64,000 nucleotides of DNA from JAXLYE01 sp046351595 (GCA_046351595.1 JAXLYE010000002.1:1302001-1366000), one strand, 5' to 3'. Counted from the stretch's first letter, positions 1-8,870 are shown. Numbers and translations are program-made. Notes: generated from the sequence alone by a model not told the origin.

Positions 1-704
1 GGATGTTCATCAACTGCGCCAACGCCCGCGTCACCGGCATCAGCCACGACGGCGGTTACGCCGAGTACGCGGTGCTGCCGACCGAGTCGGTGGCGCGCCT
101 GCCGGACGCGCTCGATGCCAAGGACGCGGGGCCGCTGCTCTGCGCCGGCATCACGACGTACAACGCGCTGCGCAACAGCGGCGCGCGGCCCGGTGACACC
201 GTCGCCGTCCAGGGCATCGGCGGCCTCGGCCACCTGGCGATCCAGTACGCGGCGCGCATGGGCTTCCGCGTGCTCGCGCTGTCGAGCGGCGCGGACAAGG
301 AGCCTTTGGCGCGGCAGCTCGGCGCGCATGACTACGTCGACACCGCGAAGGTGCCGGCCGCCGAGGGGCTGCGGCAGCTGGGCGGTGCGGATCTGGTCCT
401 GGCCACCGCGCCGCACGCCAGCGCGATCGCCAGCACCATCGACGGGCTGAAGCCGCGCGGCAAGCTGCTGATCGTCGCCGCGCCGTTCGAGCCGATGCAG
501 GTCCCGGTCTTCAGCCTGCTGTCGGGCAAGAGCGTCAGCGGCTGGCCGAGCGGGACCGCGATGGACTCGGAGGACACGCTGCAGTTCAGCGCGCTCACCG
601 GCGTGCGCCCGCGCATCGAGGTCTTCAAGCTCGAGCAGGCGGAGGAGGCGTACGCAAAGATGATGGAGAACAAGCTCCGCTTCCGCGCCGTGCTCGTGCC
701 CTGA
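1..704 (+). CDS. Zinc-type alcohol dehydrogenase (MDR family), 5' end outside window
   Basis: This is the C-terminal 233 or so residues of a medium-chain NAD(P)H-dependent alcohol dehydrogenase; the N-terminal catalytic-zinc half lies before base 1. Visible are a final Cys of the structural-zinc lobe region (FINCAN), the segment DGGYAEYAVLP that precedes the cofactor domain in AdhP-like enzymes, and the Rossmann glycine motif VQGIGGLGHLAIQ. The terminal substrate-domain strand (LRFRAVLVP) is intact and the frame stays open to base 1, so it is truncated only by the window edge. Family members oxidise primary alcohols to aldehydes in the cytosol. Substrate cannot be read from this fragment. A quinone-oxidoreductase-like role is the main alternative. 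Confidence 0.85.
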   Translation, partial: MFINCANARVTGISHDGGYAEYAVLPTESVARLPDALDAKDAGPLLCAGITTYNALRNSGARPGDTVAVQGIGGLGHLAIQYAARMGFRVLALSSGADKEPLARQLGAHDYVDTAKVPAAEGLRQLGGADLVLATAPHASAIASTIDGLKPRGKLLIVAAPFEPMQVPVFSLLSGKSVSGWPSGTAMDSEDTLQFSALTGVRPRIEVFKLEQAEEAYAKMMENKLRFRAVLVP

Positions 705-1021
705 GCCGAAGGTCGGCCCTGCCCGCACGCGATCGGGCGTGGTCTTTTGTACCCGCCCGGTCGTTACCTCCCACGGTCCGCCGTTACCAGCGCGCCGCGG
801 GCCGCCACTCCGTCGGTGGGCGCTGCGCTGCGCGGCCGACCCTGAGCGCACCACACGGCCGCTCGGTGCGGCGATCACGCCGCATCCGCACGGAACCGCA
901 GCCCTTCGCGCTGGCGGGGTCCGATCGCACAGCCCGGGACAATGTGCACGCCGCCGCAGCGACGCGCCGAGCGGGCCCGCCTGGATCGCCGGTTGCAGCG
1001 TTTCTGCGACGGAGGACACAC
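705..1021. other. Intergenic region with paired CGTTACC sites
   Basis: Apart from the hairpin at 721-748, this 317-bp gap holds two identical CGTTACC heptamers at 762-768 and 782-788, exactly 20 bp (about two helical turns) apart. It also holds the ribosome-binding site GGAGG just before the ATG at 1022. No convincing coding region or tRNA-like fold was seen. The rest is GC-rich without clear structure. Confidence 0.5.
721..748 (+). terminator. Weak intrinsic-terminator-like hairpin after the dehydrogenase
   Basis: CACGC (726-730) pairs with GCGTG (737-741) around a 6-nt loop, and GCCCG/CGGGC offers an alternative stem. The T-rich stretch TCTTTT follows at 743-748. It lies 17 bp after the stop codon. 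The stem is short, so this is only a candidate. Confidence 0.35.
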
Positions 1022-2404
1022 ATGCCCGATTGCCCGATACGCCCGGTCCGCAGCGGTCTTTTTTCGGCTGACGCAGCCACTGATACGCCCGCTCCGGACC
1101 TGCCTCCTGCGCCGCTCCGCTTTCGGCTCCTTGGTCTGCTCTTGCCGCTCCTATCGCTCCTGCCGCTCCTGCCGCTCCTGTCGCTGTGGGCCTGCACGCA
1201 GCCGGCCGAGACGGGCACCGCGGATCTCGGTACGGCCGCCGATCAGGGGGCCGCGCCCGTCGACCTCTTGCCGTTCCACGCGCCGCTGCGCGAGCTGCGC
1301 TCGAGCGACGTGACGATCGCCTACCCGCTGCCGCCGGCGCGCGACATCAGCCACCTGATCGGCGCCAGCACGCTCGGCAAGTACGGGCGGCTGGTGCCGC
1401 TGGCCGCGTTCTCGCAGATCGTGTACCCGCTCGATCCGCGCCCGACCAGCACCGTGTCCGGGGTCGGGATGGCGGCCTGGCTCAACCTGCGCCTCGTCGG
1501 GCTGCGCCTGGATCCGTGCACCGGCTCGCGCGGCGACATCCCCGAGGCGAGCTGCCGCGGCCAGGTGCGCCTGGTGTTCCAGGGCGTGCACCCGCAGGAC
1601 ACCGGCTCGGCCGGCGACGACGGCGCGATCCACGTCCTTTACGACGTGCCGCGGCCCGAGCTCGGCCTGCTGATGCGCGAGCTGCTCGACCTGACCGAGT
1701 CCGAGGGCGGCTACACCCCGGGCCCGCTCGGCGTGCACCCGATCCTCCTGCGCCAGGGCGTGTGGGGCTCGTTCGCGCAGCGGCTCAAGACGCTCTTGCT
1801 CGCGCACCTGGGGGAGGATCGGGTGACACGCCTGACCTTCTTCGTGCGCGCGGACTCGCTGTTCTCGGCGTGGCGCTTCGGCCTGTTCGATCGCAGCGGC
1901 ACCGGGTTCAGCGCGATGTTCATCGCGACCACGCGCTTCATGGAGCAGCAGCTGCTCACCAAGATCCCGGGCATCGCCGGGGACATCGAGGGCTCGACGC
2001 CGACGCCGACCAACGATCCGGACAACCTGACCAACCTGCTCAGCGGCACCGTGGCGCGGGCCGTGGACGATGTGGCGCGGCAGCGGGCGCTCACCGCGGC
2101 GCTGCGCATCGAGAACCCGCTGCGCCACTCGCCCGACACCATCGACTGCCTGAGCTGCCACGTCGCCATGGCGACGCGCACCTTCGGCGAGCAGCGCCTC
2201 GGGATGAGCAGCCAGGGCAACCCGGACCTGTTCACCTCGACGCAGGACCTGCGCTTCACCATGCCCGCGCAGCCGAGCCTGGAGAACATCCACGCGCTCA
2301 GCTACATGGGCACCGAGCTCGGGATCAACCAGCGGACCGCGAACGACTCCGCGGTGGTGGCGCAGGCGATGACGGCGCTGTTGCGGCAGGTGGTCGGGCA
2401 GTGA
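1022..2404 (+). CDS. Lipoprotein with a single heme-c binding motif (CxxCH)
   Basis: A 460-residue predicted lipoprotein of unrecognised family. The start is the ATG at 1022 because GGAGG lies just upstream; the frame extends further up but without a start signal. After about 35 polar residues comes a Leu/Pro-rich hydrophobic stretch ending in the lipobox LWAC (Cys58), so export and lipidation are likely, although the long n-region is unusual. Near the C-terminus CLSCH (residues 376-380) is a classical covalent heme-c motif, preceded by NPLRHSPDTID. This suggests a monoheme protein anchored in an envelope membrane. The hydrophobic core is encoded by a 9-bp tandem repeat. Redox function is inferred from the motif only. 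Confidence 0.75.
   Translation: MPDCPIRPVRSGLFSADAATDTPAPDLPPAPLRFRLLGLLLPLLSLLPLLPLLSLWACTQPAETGTADLGTAADQGAAPVDLLPFHAPLRELRSSDVTIAYPLPPARDISHLIGASTLGKYGRLVPLAAFSQIVYPLDPRPTSTVSGVGMAAWLNLRLVGLRLDPCTGSRGDIPEASCRGQVRLVFQGVHPQDTGSAGDDGAIHVLYDVPRPELGLLMRELLDLTESEGGYTPGPLGVHPILLRQGVWGSFAQRLKTLLLAHLGEDRVTRLTFFVRADSLFSAWRFGLFDRSGTGFSAMFIATTRFMEQQLLTKIPGIAGDIEGSTPTPTNDPDNLTNLLSGTVARAVDDVARQRALTAALRIENPLRHSPDTIDCLSCHVAMATRTFGEQRLGMSSQGNPDLFTSTQDLRFTMPAQPSLENIHALSYMGTELGINQRTANDSAVVAQAMTALLRQVVGQ
1139..1183 (+). repeat. 9-bp tandem repeat encoding the lipoprotein signal core
   Basis: Five units of CTCCTGCCG or close variants (CTCTTGCCG, CTCCTATCG, CTCCTGTCG) encode LLP/LLS repeats in the hydrophobic core of the signal peptide. 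The period preserves the reading frame. Confidence 0.85.
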
Positions 2405-2824
2405 GCGCAGCGCGCTGCGGGCGAGCGACACGGGACCGTTCCGCACCGGCGTAGAGCGCCGCAGGCGGCGGCGGAGCGCGCGCCGGGCGACGTCAAGCCG
2501 AGTACGTTCATCCCGCCTGCGCGCCGCGGCTGCGCGGGAGCTTCCGCGGGGCGCAACCAGGATGCGGACGGATTGCGGCCCGGCACCTTGCGGGGCGCGC
2601 GGTTTTGACACACCTGAGGGAGACGCGCACAGCCCGGAGCCGCTTGCTGCCGTCGGGGAGCGGACGATGCCAGCGGCGCCGCGCGGATCCCGGAGTCCGC
2701 GCCGGGAGATAGCCGGAGCCGGCGGAGCTCGATCGGCGCCGGGTCGTGGCACCTGCCTTGCTGCTCTGGGATCGCGTCGGGCGCGGCTCTGCTGAGGCAT
2801 GGATGCGCCCGCAGTGAGGTGCCG
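2405..2824. other. Intergenic region, structure-rich, no gene seen
   Basis: This 420-bp gap separates two same-strand genes. It contains a 7-bp perfect stem, GCGCGGA (2681-2687) with TCCGCGC (2696-2702), and other GC-rich self-complementary stretches. The ribosome-binding site GAGG (2816-2819) serves the ATG at 2825. I see no credible coding region. Confidence 0.45.
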
Positions 2825-3763
2825 ATGGCGAGCCTGAGCCGTGAGCTGCGACAGTCGAGCCGACTCCGCCTGGTGATGCCGGCGCTGTGTCGGCACGAGG
2901 GCGGCGTGGTCCGCGCGCTGGTGCAGGACATCAGCCGCGAAGGGATCTTCCTGCGGCTCGCCGAGTACGTCCCGCCGGGCTCGATCTCGGGCGTCGAGCT
3001 GGCGCTGCCCGAGGAGGCGACGCCGCTCGTGCTCGCGGTCTCGGCCCGCTTCGTCGGCCGCACCCCGCACGGCTTCGGCGTCGGCATGCGCATCGTCGAG
3101 CCGGCACCGGCCGAGCGGCAGCGCTGGGAGCGCTTCTACACCGCCCTGCAGCGCGGGGCCCGTTCGCGCCGCGCCACCTCGAGCGGGCGCGTGCTCGTCG
3201 CCGCGCGCGCGCTGCCGGCGGGGCTCGTCGAGCGGCTGGTCGCGCAGGGCCTGGCCGTGATCAGCGCCCGCGACAACAGCGAGGTGCTGGACCGGGTCCG
3301 GCCGAACAGCAACGACGTGGTGCTGGCCGAGCTGCATGATGCGCGGCTCAGCGGCGCGGCGCTGTGCGAGGGCCTCAAGCGCCGCCGTGCGCTCGCGCGG
3401 ATCGCGGTCGTCCTGGTCACGGACAGCGGCGCCGCGTCGGACTTCCTCGCCGGCCTCGACGCGGGCGCGGACTACGTCATCGCGCGGCCGTTCAGCGCCG
3501 AGTACTGCGCATCGCGGATCCTCGCCGCCGCGCGCCAGCGTGAGCCCAGCGGACCACGCGCCGAGCCTGGGCCCGCAGCCGGTCCGCGCCTGTACACCAC
3601 GGAGTCTGGGGCCAGGCTGGAGCCCCTGCGCGCGCCTTCCGCCGTGCCGGCGTGCCTGGTGCATGCCGCCGATCGCATCGCGGATGCGTGCTTCCTGTTG
3701 AAGGGCCTGGCGCGGAACCAGCTCCGCAGGCTCAAGCAGCGCTGGGACGCACCAGGCCGGTGA
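2825..3763 (+). CDS. PilZ domain protein with a degenerate receiver domain
   Basis: A 312-residue cytosolic protein. Residues of about 8-110 form a PilZ domain: a basic SRLRL segment and the DISREGIFLR strand, matching the DxSxxG half of the c-di-GMP signature. Residues of about 120-235 resemble a response-regulator receiver, but the phosphoacceptor position reads VVLAELHD (Glu instead of Asp) and the conserved Lys-Pro reads IARPF (Arg for Lys). The receiver is therefore probably not phosphorylated and may be constitutively active-like. PilZ-receiver hybrids occur in myxobacteria, where they link c-di-GMP to motility or envelope outputs; no target is visible here. The ATG at 2825 has a GAGG site 5 bp upstream, so it is preferred over the GTG at 2819. 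Confidence 0.8.
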   Translation: MASLSRELRQSSRLRLVMPALCRHEGGVVRALVQDISREGIFLRLAEYVPPGSISGVELALPEEATPLVLAVSARFVGRTPHGFGVGMRIVEPAPAERQRWERFYTALQRGARSRRATSSGRVLVAARALPAGLVERLVAQGLAVISARDNSEVLDRVRPNSNDVVLAELHDARLSGAALCEGLKRRRALARIAVVLVTDSGAASDFLAGLDAGADYVIARPFSAEYCASRILAAARQREPSGPRAEPGPAAGPRLYTTESGARLEPLRAPSAVPACLVHAADRIADACFLLKGLARNQLRRLKQRWDAPGR

Positions 3764-3863
3764 CCGGGGGGGGCCGTCGCAGCGACGGGGGCGCGCCGCG
3801 CGCGGCGGCGGCGTTGGGAGTGTCAGGAAGGAAACAGGAGGGAATCAGGAGGGAGGCGGGGGG

Positions 3864-3906
3864 CGCCGGCCCGCGCGGTCTAGCTGAGCCCCGCGCGGCG
3901 CCGGCG
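3864..3906. terminator. Strong GC hairpin between convergent genes
   Basis: The arms 3864-3878 and 3891-3906 form about 15 bp (CCGCGCGG core plus CGCCGGC/GCCGGCG) with a one-base bulge and a 12-nt loop. It separates the plus-strand PilZ gene from the minus-strand OmpA gene, so it may terminate both. No T-tract follows on either strand. Confidence 0.5.
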
Positions 3907-3919
3907 TGCGGACCGGCGG

Positions 3920-5989
3920 CTACTTCTTCTGCTGCTGCGCGGCCGGCTTCTTCACGCCACCCGGCGCGGGCTTGTTGGGCAGGTTCTTGGGTGCGGTGTC
4001 CGTGGTGTCAGGCGACGCCACGTCGGCCGGGTTGACCTGCTGCACGCCCTTGGCCACCGGCGGGTCGGTCACGTTGAACTCGACGCGGCGGTTGGCGGCG
4101 CGGCCCTGCTGCGTGGTGTTGGGCTTGATCGGGTGCGTCTGACCGTGGCCGTGCGGCTCCAGGCGCGACTGATCGACGCCTTCCTTGATCAGGAAGCGGA
4201 CCACGCTCTTTGCGCGGCGCTCGGACAGATCCTGGTTGTGCTCCAGGCCGCCGCGGTCGTCGGTGTGACCGTCGACCGACATCTTCTTGATCATCGGCGT
4301 GTGCTTGAGCACCGTGGCCACCGCCTTCAGCACCGGGAAGCTCTGCGGCAGGATCACGTCCTGATCCGTCGCGAAGAACACGGGCTTGAGGATCTTCAGC
4401 TCGCCGTCGGTCATCTGGATCAGGCCGCCGGGGCAGCCGTTCTTCTTCGGATCCGGATCCGGAGCGCCGGGCTTGTCGGGGCACGCGTCGGTCTTGTCGG
4501 GCACGTTGTCGTGATCGCGGTCGGGCAGCGGGCAGCCGATGCGGTCCGGATCCGGGTTCAGGCCGGCCGGGACCTCGGGGCACTTGTCCTCGGGATCGAG
4601 CACGCCGTCCTTGTCCTTGTCGCCGGCCGGGCAGCCGCGGCGCGCCGGGTCGGGCGTCTGGCCCATGTGCACGTCGGGGCACATGTCCTCGTTGTCGAGC
4701 ACGCCGTCGCCGTCGCGATCGCCCATCGGGCAGCCGCGGCGCGCCGGGTCGGGCTGGTTGCCCATGTGCACGTCGGGGCACAGGTCGTCCTTGTCGAAGA
4801 CGCCGTCCTTGTCGCGGTCACTGAGCGGGCAGCCGCGGCGCTCGGGATCCGGGTTCTGGCCCATCGGCTCGTCGGGGCACAGGTCCTCGTGATCCATCAC
4901 GCCGTCGCCGTCGCGGTCGGCCGGCGGGCAGCCGTTGGTGCGGCGATCGCCGGTCTTGATGCCCTTGACCGTGACGCAGGCATCGTCCTTGTCCATGATG
5001 CCGTCGCCGTCGGTGTCCTTGTCGGGCTCGCGGATCGGCGCGTAGGCCAGGCGCAAGAGCACGCGGCCGTCGGGCGTGCCGGGCTGGCGCAGCGCGCCGA
5101 TGCCGCCGGCGAGGCCGACCTGCACGAGCTTGGCGATGTTGTAGTGCGCGCCCAGCAGGATCTCGAGGCTGGTGTGGTCGCGCGCGACACCCTCGGGGCC
5201 GATGACCTGCGTCGCGAGCAGGGCCTCGGGGCCGACCGCGAAGCGCTTCTCGAGGTTGGCGTAGTACAGGCCGAGGCCGAACTGCAGCTCGGAGCCGGTC
5301 TTGCTGCCGGCCGGGTTCTCGAGGTTGCCGATGGTGGCCTCGGGCCGGTAGTAGAACGCGGCGGTGAACGACCAGCGCAGCCAGTCCTTCAAGCCGCCCA
5401 GGACGATCTTGGGCATGACGCGCACGCCCTGCTCGCCGGTGGTGTTCGTGAGGACCGAGCTGTCGCCGGCGATCGCGCGCAGCGGGATCCACACGAAGGC
5501 GCCGAGGTGGACCGAGATCGGGTCGCGGTCGGCGTGCTTCCACAGCCGGACCATGCCGCCGATGCGCGGATCGCCGACGCCGGCGCCCTGCATCGGGGTG
5601 ATGCCGGCGATGGGCGTATCGGTGCCGCGCTCCAGGAGCGTAATCGGCAGCGTCAGCGACAGCGTCACGCGGTCGAGGAACGAGCCGGCCAGGTCGACGT
5701 GGCCGAGCAGCTGGTGGCCGATGACCACCTGGTTCTGCTGGAACGTGCCGTCGGGCTGCGCGGTGCCGAAGACCAGCGGCTGGTGGCCGTAGTTGAGCGT
5801 GATGCCGCCCGCGAAGTACCGCGTCGAGGAGTACCAGGGGTGGTCGACCATGAAGGACCACTCACCGGCGGCCGTGGGCTCATAGCGGTTGAGCTGGAAG
5901 CCGGTGTTCTGGGCGTGAGCGGGGCTCGCCAACGACAGCAGCGCCGCAGCGGCTACACCCAACAGGCAATGTCGTTTCAGAAGTCGCAC
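3920..5989 (-). CDS. Outer-membrane OmpA-family protein with thrombospondin type 3 repeats
   Basis: A cell-envelope protein of about 689 residues. A signal peptide (residues 1-26, ending PAHA) leads into a beta-rich N-terminal region of about 300 residues that looks like an outer-membrane barrel. Next come about five calcium-binding thrombospondin type 3 repeats (pattern DxDGDGVxDxxDxCP, residues of about 325-515), then an OmpA-like peptidoglycan-binding domain (about 535-645, with SVDGHTDDRGG and RRAKSVVRFL). Such proteins tether the outer membrane to the cell wall. The start is a choice: the GTG at 5989 has GGAGG 5 bp upstream, whereas the in-frame ATG at 6001 lacks a site and itself overlaps that GGAGG. 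The C-terminal tail is Pro/Lys/Gln-rich. Confidence 0.88.
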   Translation of the reverse strand: MRLLKRHCLLGVAAAALLSLASPAHAQNTGFQLNRYEPTAAGEWSFMVDHPWYSSTRYFAGGITLNYGHQPLVFGTAQPDGTFQQNQVVIGHQLLGHVDLAGSFLDRVTLSLTLPITLLERGTDTPIAGITPMQGAGVGDPRIGGMVRLWKHADRDPISVHLGAFVWIPLRAIAGDSSVLTNTTGEQGVRVMPKIVLGGLKDWLRWSFTAAFYYRPEATIGNLENPAGSKTGSELQFGLGLYYANLEKRFAVGPEALLATQVIGPEGVARDHTSLEILLGAHYNIAKLVQVGLAGGIGALRQPGTPDGRVLLRLAYAPIREPDKDTDGDGIMDKDDACVTVKGIKTGDRRTNGCPPADRDGDGVMDHEDLCPDEPMGQNPDPERRGCPLSDRDKDGVFDKDDLCPDVHMGNQPDPARRGCPMGDRDGDGVLDNEDMCPDVHMGQTPDPARRGCPAGDKDKDGVLDPEDKCPEVPAGLNPDPDRIGCPLPDRDHDNVPDKTDACPDKPGAPDPDPKKNGCPGGLIQMTDGELKILKPVFFATDQDVILPQSFPVLKAVATVLKHTPMIKKMSVDGHTDDRGGLEHNQDLSERRAKSVVRFLIKEGVDQSRLEPHGHGQTHPIKPNTTQQGRAANRRVEFNVTDPPVAKGVQQVNPADVASPDTTDTAPKNLPNKPAPGGVKKPAAQQQKK

Positions 5990-6158
5990 GAGTTCCTCCA
6001 TCAGCAGGCAAATGTCAGCGCGAGCCGGCGGCTCGCATGAACTGGGCAGGGGACCGGTCGGCCCGCGCCGCACGCCGCTGCCCAGGGCAGGGCAGGCGGG
6101 TGCGGCCGGAGCCGGAGTGAGCGCCGCGAGCTCGGTGCATGGGGTGGGAGCTCAACGC

Positions 6159-6184
6159 AAAAAGATCCGAGCTGCGGCGCGGCT
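6159..6184 (-). terminator. Possible terminator after the MYXO-CTERM gene
   Basis: On the minus strand a short imperfect stem (6170-6175 with 6179-6184, one G-U pair) just past the stop codon is followed after 6 nt by TTTTT (6163-6159). The stem is short and the gap long, so this is tentative. Confidence 0.3.
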
Positions 6185-6192
6185 GCGGACGG

Positions 6193-8640
6193 CTAGCGCC
6201 CCTCGCCGAGGCGACGACGCCGCCACAGGCCCAGGAGCAGCACGCTGCACAGCGCGAAGAAGGTCAGGCCCTGCGCGCGCGTCGCCGCCGTGGGGCCGAC
6301 GCTGCAGCTGAAGCCGCCGCCCGCGAGCTGATCCTCGCCGGTGCCGGGGCCGCCGATGAGGTCACTGCGCGTGACGACGTTGTTCTCCAGGTTCGGATCG
6401 TTGGCGCTCGGCGTGCGCACCGTCGTGTTGATGTCGACGGTCTTCTGGCCGGGGCCGGGCACGACCACGATGCTGATGTCCGGCGCCTTGCCCGGAGGGA
6501 TGGGCATGTTGTACGTGCACGTGATCTGCCGATCCTTCTGGCTGCACTGCCAGTCGGGGCCGGGGTTGATCTCCTTGATCGTCCCGCCCGGCGGCACGTC
6601 GTACACGACGATGACGCCCGGAGGCGCGGTGCCGGGGCCGTTGTTGTTCACGGTGATGACGTGCGTGACCGGCTCCTCGGCGCGCGGCGGGTTGGGCTTG
6701 GTGCGCACCGTGATCGACAGGTCGACGTCGGGGATGCGGCAGCGGCTCGTGGCGGTGTCGCAGCTGTTCGACAGGCAGTCACTGTCCTTGGTGCAGCCGC
6801 ACATCTTGGCCGGGGTGCAGATCTGGCCGGTGGGGACGCCGCGGCAGTCCAGGTCGTTCGTGCAGGTGTTGGTGCACTTGAACGCGCTGACGTCGCAGCG
6901 CGGCATCATCGACGGGCAGTCGAGGTTGGTCATGCACTCGCGCACCGAGATCGAGACCGGGCGGTTGGGGAAGAAGACCGGCTTGCCCTTGTCCGGACCG
7001 TCGAGCGGCGTGGCGACGCTGCCGGTGTTCCACGAGGCCGGCGGGATGCCCTGGGTGATGCCGACCATGCCCGAGGCGGTGATGACGCCGCCGATCTGGA
7101 TGTCCTTGCCGTTGGCCGACGGATCGACCGTGGTCTGGAACGAGATCGAGGGCGGCGTGTCGTTGGTCGTGACCGAGCCGCCCTTGGTCGCGGTGGCGCC
7201 GGTGCCGACGTAGACCTTGAGGGTGCGGGTCACCGGGTCGTAGACCACCTGGTCATCGCCCATGCCGTCGGTCTTGGGGCCGGCGTTGGGGCCGTTGTTG
7301 ACCGTCGTCGAGTTGAACACGTAGGTCAGGCCCGGGGGCAGCTGGATCGTGACGTAGGTGTCGACGCTGGCGTCGGTGCCGGTGTTGGGCGTGGTGACCG
7401 TGAACTTGAGCTTGTCGCTCGGCCGCACGCCGCCGCCGGGGTTGGTGACGTTGGTGTAGTCGAGGCGGCTCTCCGAGAAGATCGGCGTCAGCGTCGCCAC
7501 CGAGCCGGCGAGCACGCCGACGAAGTAGGTGTCGTTGGTGGTGCTGGCCGCGACGTCGATCGACTTGTCGCCGGCCTTGACCAGCGCGGTGATGTCGACG
7601 ATGTCCATGTCGACGCCGCTCAGGCTGTCGGGCTGGCCGTTGGTCTGCGGCAGGTCGCCGGTCTGGGTGACGGCGTTGCCGCCGTTGCTGCGCGTGCCGT
7701 TGAAGAAGTTGGTCGGCGGGTTCAGGCCGTTGGTCAGGTTCTGGGTGTTGACCGAGATGCGGTCGCCCGTCGAGCCGGCGTTGCCCTCGTAGGCGACGAC
7801 GCCGAGCTTGGCGTCGAAGCCGGTCATCGGGACCAGGAACCCGCTCAGCTTGGCGCTGACCGTGGCACCGCCCGCGACCTGATCGAAGCCCTCGAACACG
7901 GTGAGGTTGCGCGGCGGCGCGGCCTGGGTCTGGTAGAAGACCACGACGCTCCAGGCGGCGTAGAGCAGCTGGTCGGCGCCGTTGACCGGGCTGACCGTGG
8001 CGACGTTGCTGACGCGGAAGGCGCCGGCGCCGTAGGTCTGGACCAGGTCGGTGATGTCCGCGGTCTGCTGGTAGTGCGTGCCCGAGGCGATGACGTCGAG
8101 CGACGCCGTCGAGTCGGCGGCGACCATGCGGCTGAACACGCCGGGGCGGTCGACGCCGATCTGCGCCGTCGGCGAGATCGCGCCCTTGGGCCCCTCGGCC
8201 GACCAGTACAGGCGGGCGTACGTCACGACCGCGCCGGCCGGCAGCGACAGCACCGCGGTGCTGCGCGCCATCGGCGGCGTGATCGTGGTGCCGGCGTTGG
8301 CGGTGCCGGCATCGTCCGCGCGCCACAGCACGTCGATGTCGTTGTCATCGGTGTTCATGCCGCAGCTGGGATCGACGGTGCCCACGACCGGCTTGGGCGT
8401 GGTCGCTCGGCAGTCGTAGCCGAGCGTATTGCCGAAGATCACCATGTCGCCGCGCTGGCTGACCTGGTAGCGCAGCGACGGCGCAGCGGCAGCCGGGCGG
8501 CTCACCAGTCCGACTCCTGCAAGGAGCGCCGCAGCCAGGAACGCAGGCAGGTACGTAGCAATGCGCTTGGCCAAGTACGTAGGCCGCTCGGCCGCGACAC
8601 CGAACCGCTTCGCGCGTCGCAAGGTCTCACTAGGTCTCAT
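6193..8640 (-). CDS. DUF11-repeat surface protein with MYXO-CTERM-like sorting tail
   Basis: An 815-residue exported protein. A signal sequence (about residues 25-54, ending AAAAPS) precedes beta-rich domains of the DUF11 type; the clearest one (about 645-745) contains VTHVITVNNNGPG. A Cys-rich linker (about 565-640, with DCRGVPTG and CTKDSDCLSNSC) separates two such parts. The C-terminus has GGGFSCSVG, a hydrophobic helix (LTFFALCSVLLLGL) and WRRRR, matching the MYXO-CTERM layout, in which the Cys is used for processing and surface anchoring in Myxococcota. The ATG at 8640 is chosen because GGGAGG lies 5 bp upstream. The function is probably structural or adhesive on the cell surface; no enzyme motif was seen. 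Confidence 0.85.
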   Translation of the reverse strand: MRPSETLRRAKRFGVAAERPTYLAKRIATYLPAFLAAALLAGVGLVSRPAAAAPSLRYQVSQRGDMVIFGNTLGYDCRATTPKPVVGTVDPSCGMNTDDNDIDVLWRADDAGTANAGTTITPPMARSTAVLSLPAGAVVTYARLYWSAEGPKGAISPTAQIGVDRPGVFSRMVAADSTASLDVIASGTHYQQTADITDLVQTYGAGAFRVSNVATVSPVNGADQLLYAAWSVVVFYQTQAAPPRNLTVFEGFDQVAGGATVSAKLSGFLVPMTGFDAKLGVVAYEGNAGSTGDRISVNTQNLTNGLNPPTNFFNGTRSNGGNAVTQTGDLPQTNGQPDSLSGVDMDIVDITALVKAGDKSIDVAASTTNDTYFVGVLAGSVATLTPIFSESRLDYTNVTNPGGGVRPSDKLKFTVTTPNTGTDASVDTYVTIQLPPGLTYVFNSTTVNNGPNAGPKTDGMGDDQVVYDPVTRTLKVYVGTGATATKGGSVTTNDTPPSISFQTTVDPSANGKDIQIGGVITASGMVGITQGIPPASWNTGSVATPLDGPDKGKPVFFPNRPVSISVRECMTNLDCPSMMPRCDVSAFKCTNTCTNDLDCRGVPTGQICTPAKMCGCTKDSDCLSNSCDTATSRCRIPDVDLSITVRTKPNPPRAEEPVTHVITVNNNGPGTAPPGVIVVYDVPPGGTIKEINPGPDWQCSQKDRQITCTYNMPIPPGKAPDISIVVVPGPGQKTVDINTTVRTPSANDPNLENNVVTRSDLIGGPGTGEDQLAGGGFSCSVGPTAATRAQGLTFFALCSVLLLGLWRRRRLGEGR

Positions 8641-8708
8641 TGGTTCCTCCCATAGGATGAAAGCAGTGGGGACTGTGGGGGCCAGTGTGCACCGACTTGG
8701 CGGCTTGG

Positions 8709-8733
8709 GAGAAAAGAAATCCACGGTTTTCTC
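8709..8733. promoter_or_regulatory. Inverted repeat upstream of the DUF11 gene (candidate operator)
   Basis: GAGAAAA (8709-8715) and TTTTCTC (8727-8733) form a perfect 7-bp inverted repeat with an 11-nt spacer, 69-93 bp upstream of the ATG at 8640. A minus-strand TTGACG (8756-8751) lies just upstream and could be a -35 box. Regulation is inferred from position and symmetry only. Confidence 0.35.
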
Positions 8734-8823
8734 GACCTCGCTCCAGAGTCCGTCAAACACTCGGGTTCCCGCTCCCGAGCGCGCGCAGCGACGGAGGAGA
8801 GGCTGCCCGGAGGCCGGCTGCGC

Positions 8824-8870
8824 CCAGACCGCGCCAGACTGCGCCCAGACCGCGCCAGCCGTTCCCAGAC
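8824..8870. repeat. Helically spaced CCAGAC array
   Basis: CCAGAC starts at 8824, 8834, 8845 and 8865, with the variant CCAGCC at 8855. The steps are 10, 11, 10 and 10 bp, so all five copies lie on one face of the helix. Further copies (CCAAGAC at 8920, CCAGAC at 8932) follow less regularly. Confidence 0.7.

Noticed and set aside
6139..8655. Very long open frame opposite the DUF11 gene
   Set aside because: It is the antisense of a well-supported gene, with Arg/Ala/Val-rich low-complexity translation caused by high GC; no domain or ribosome-binding site.
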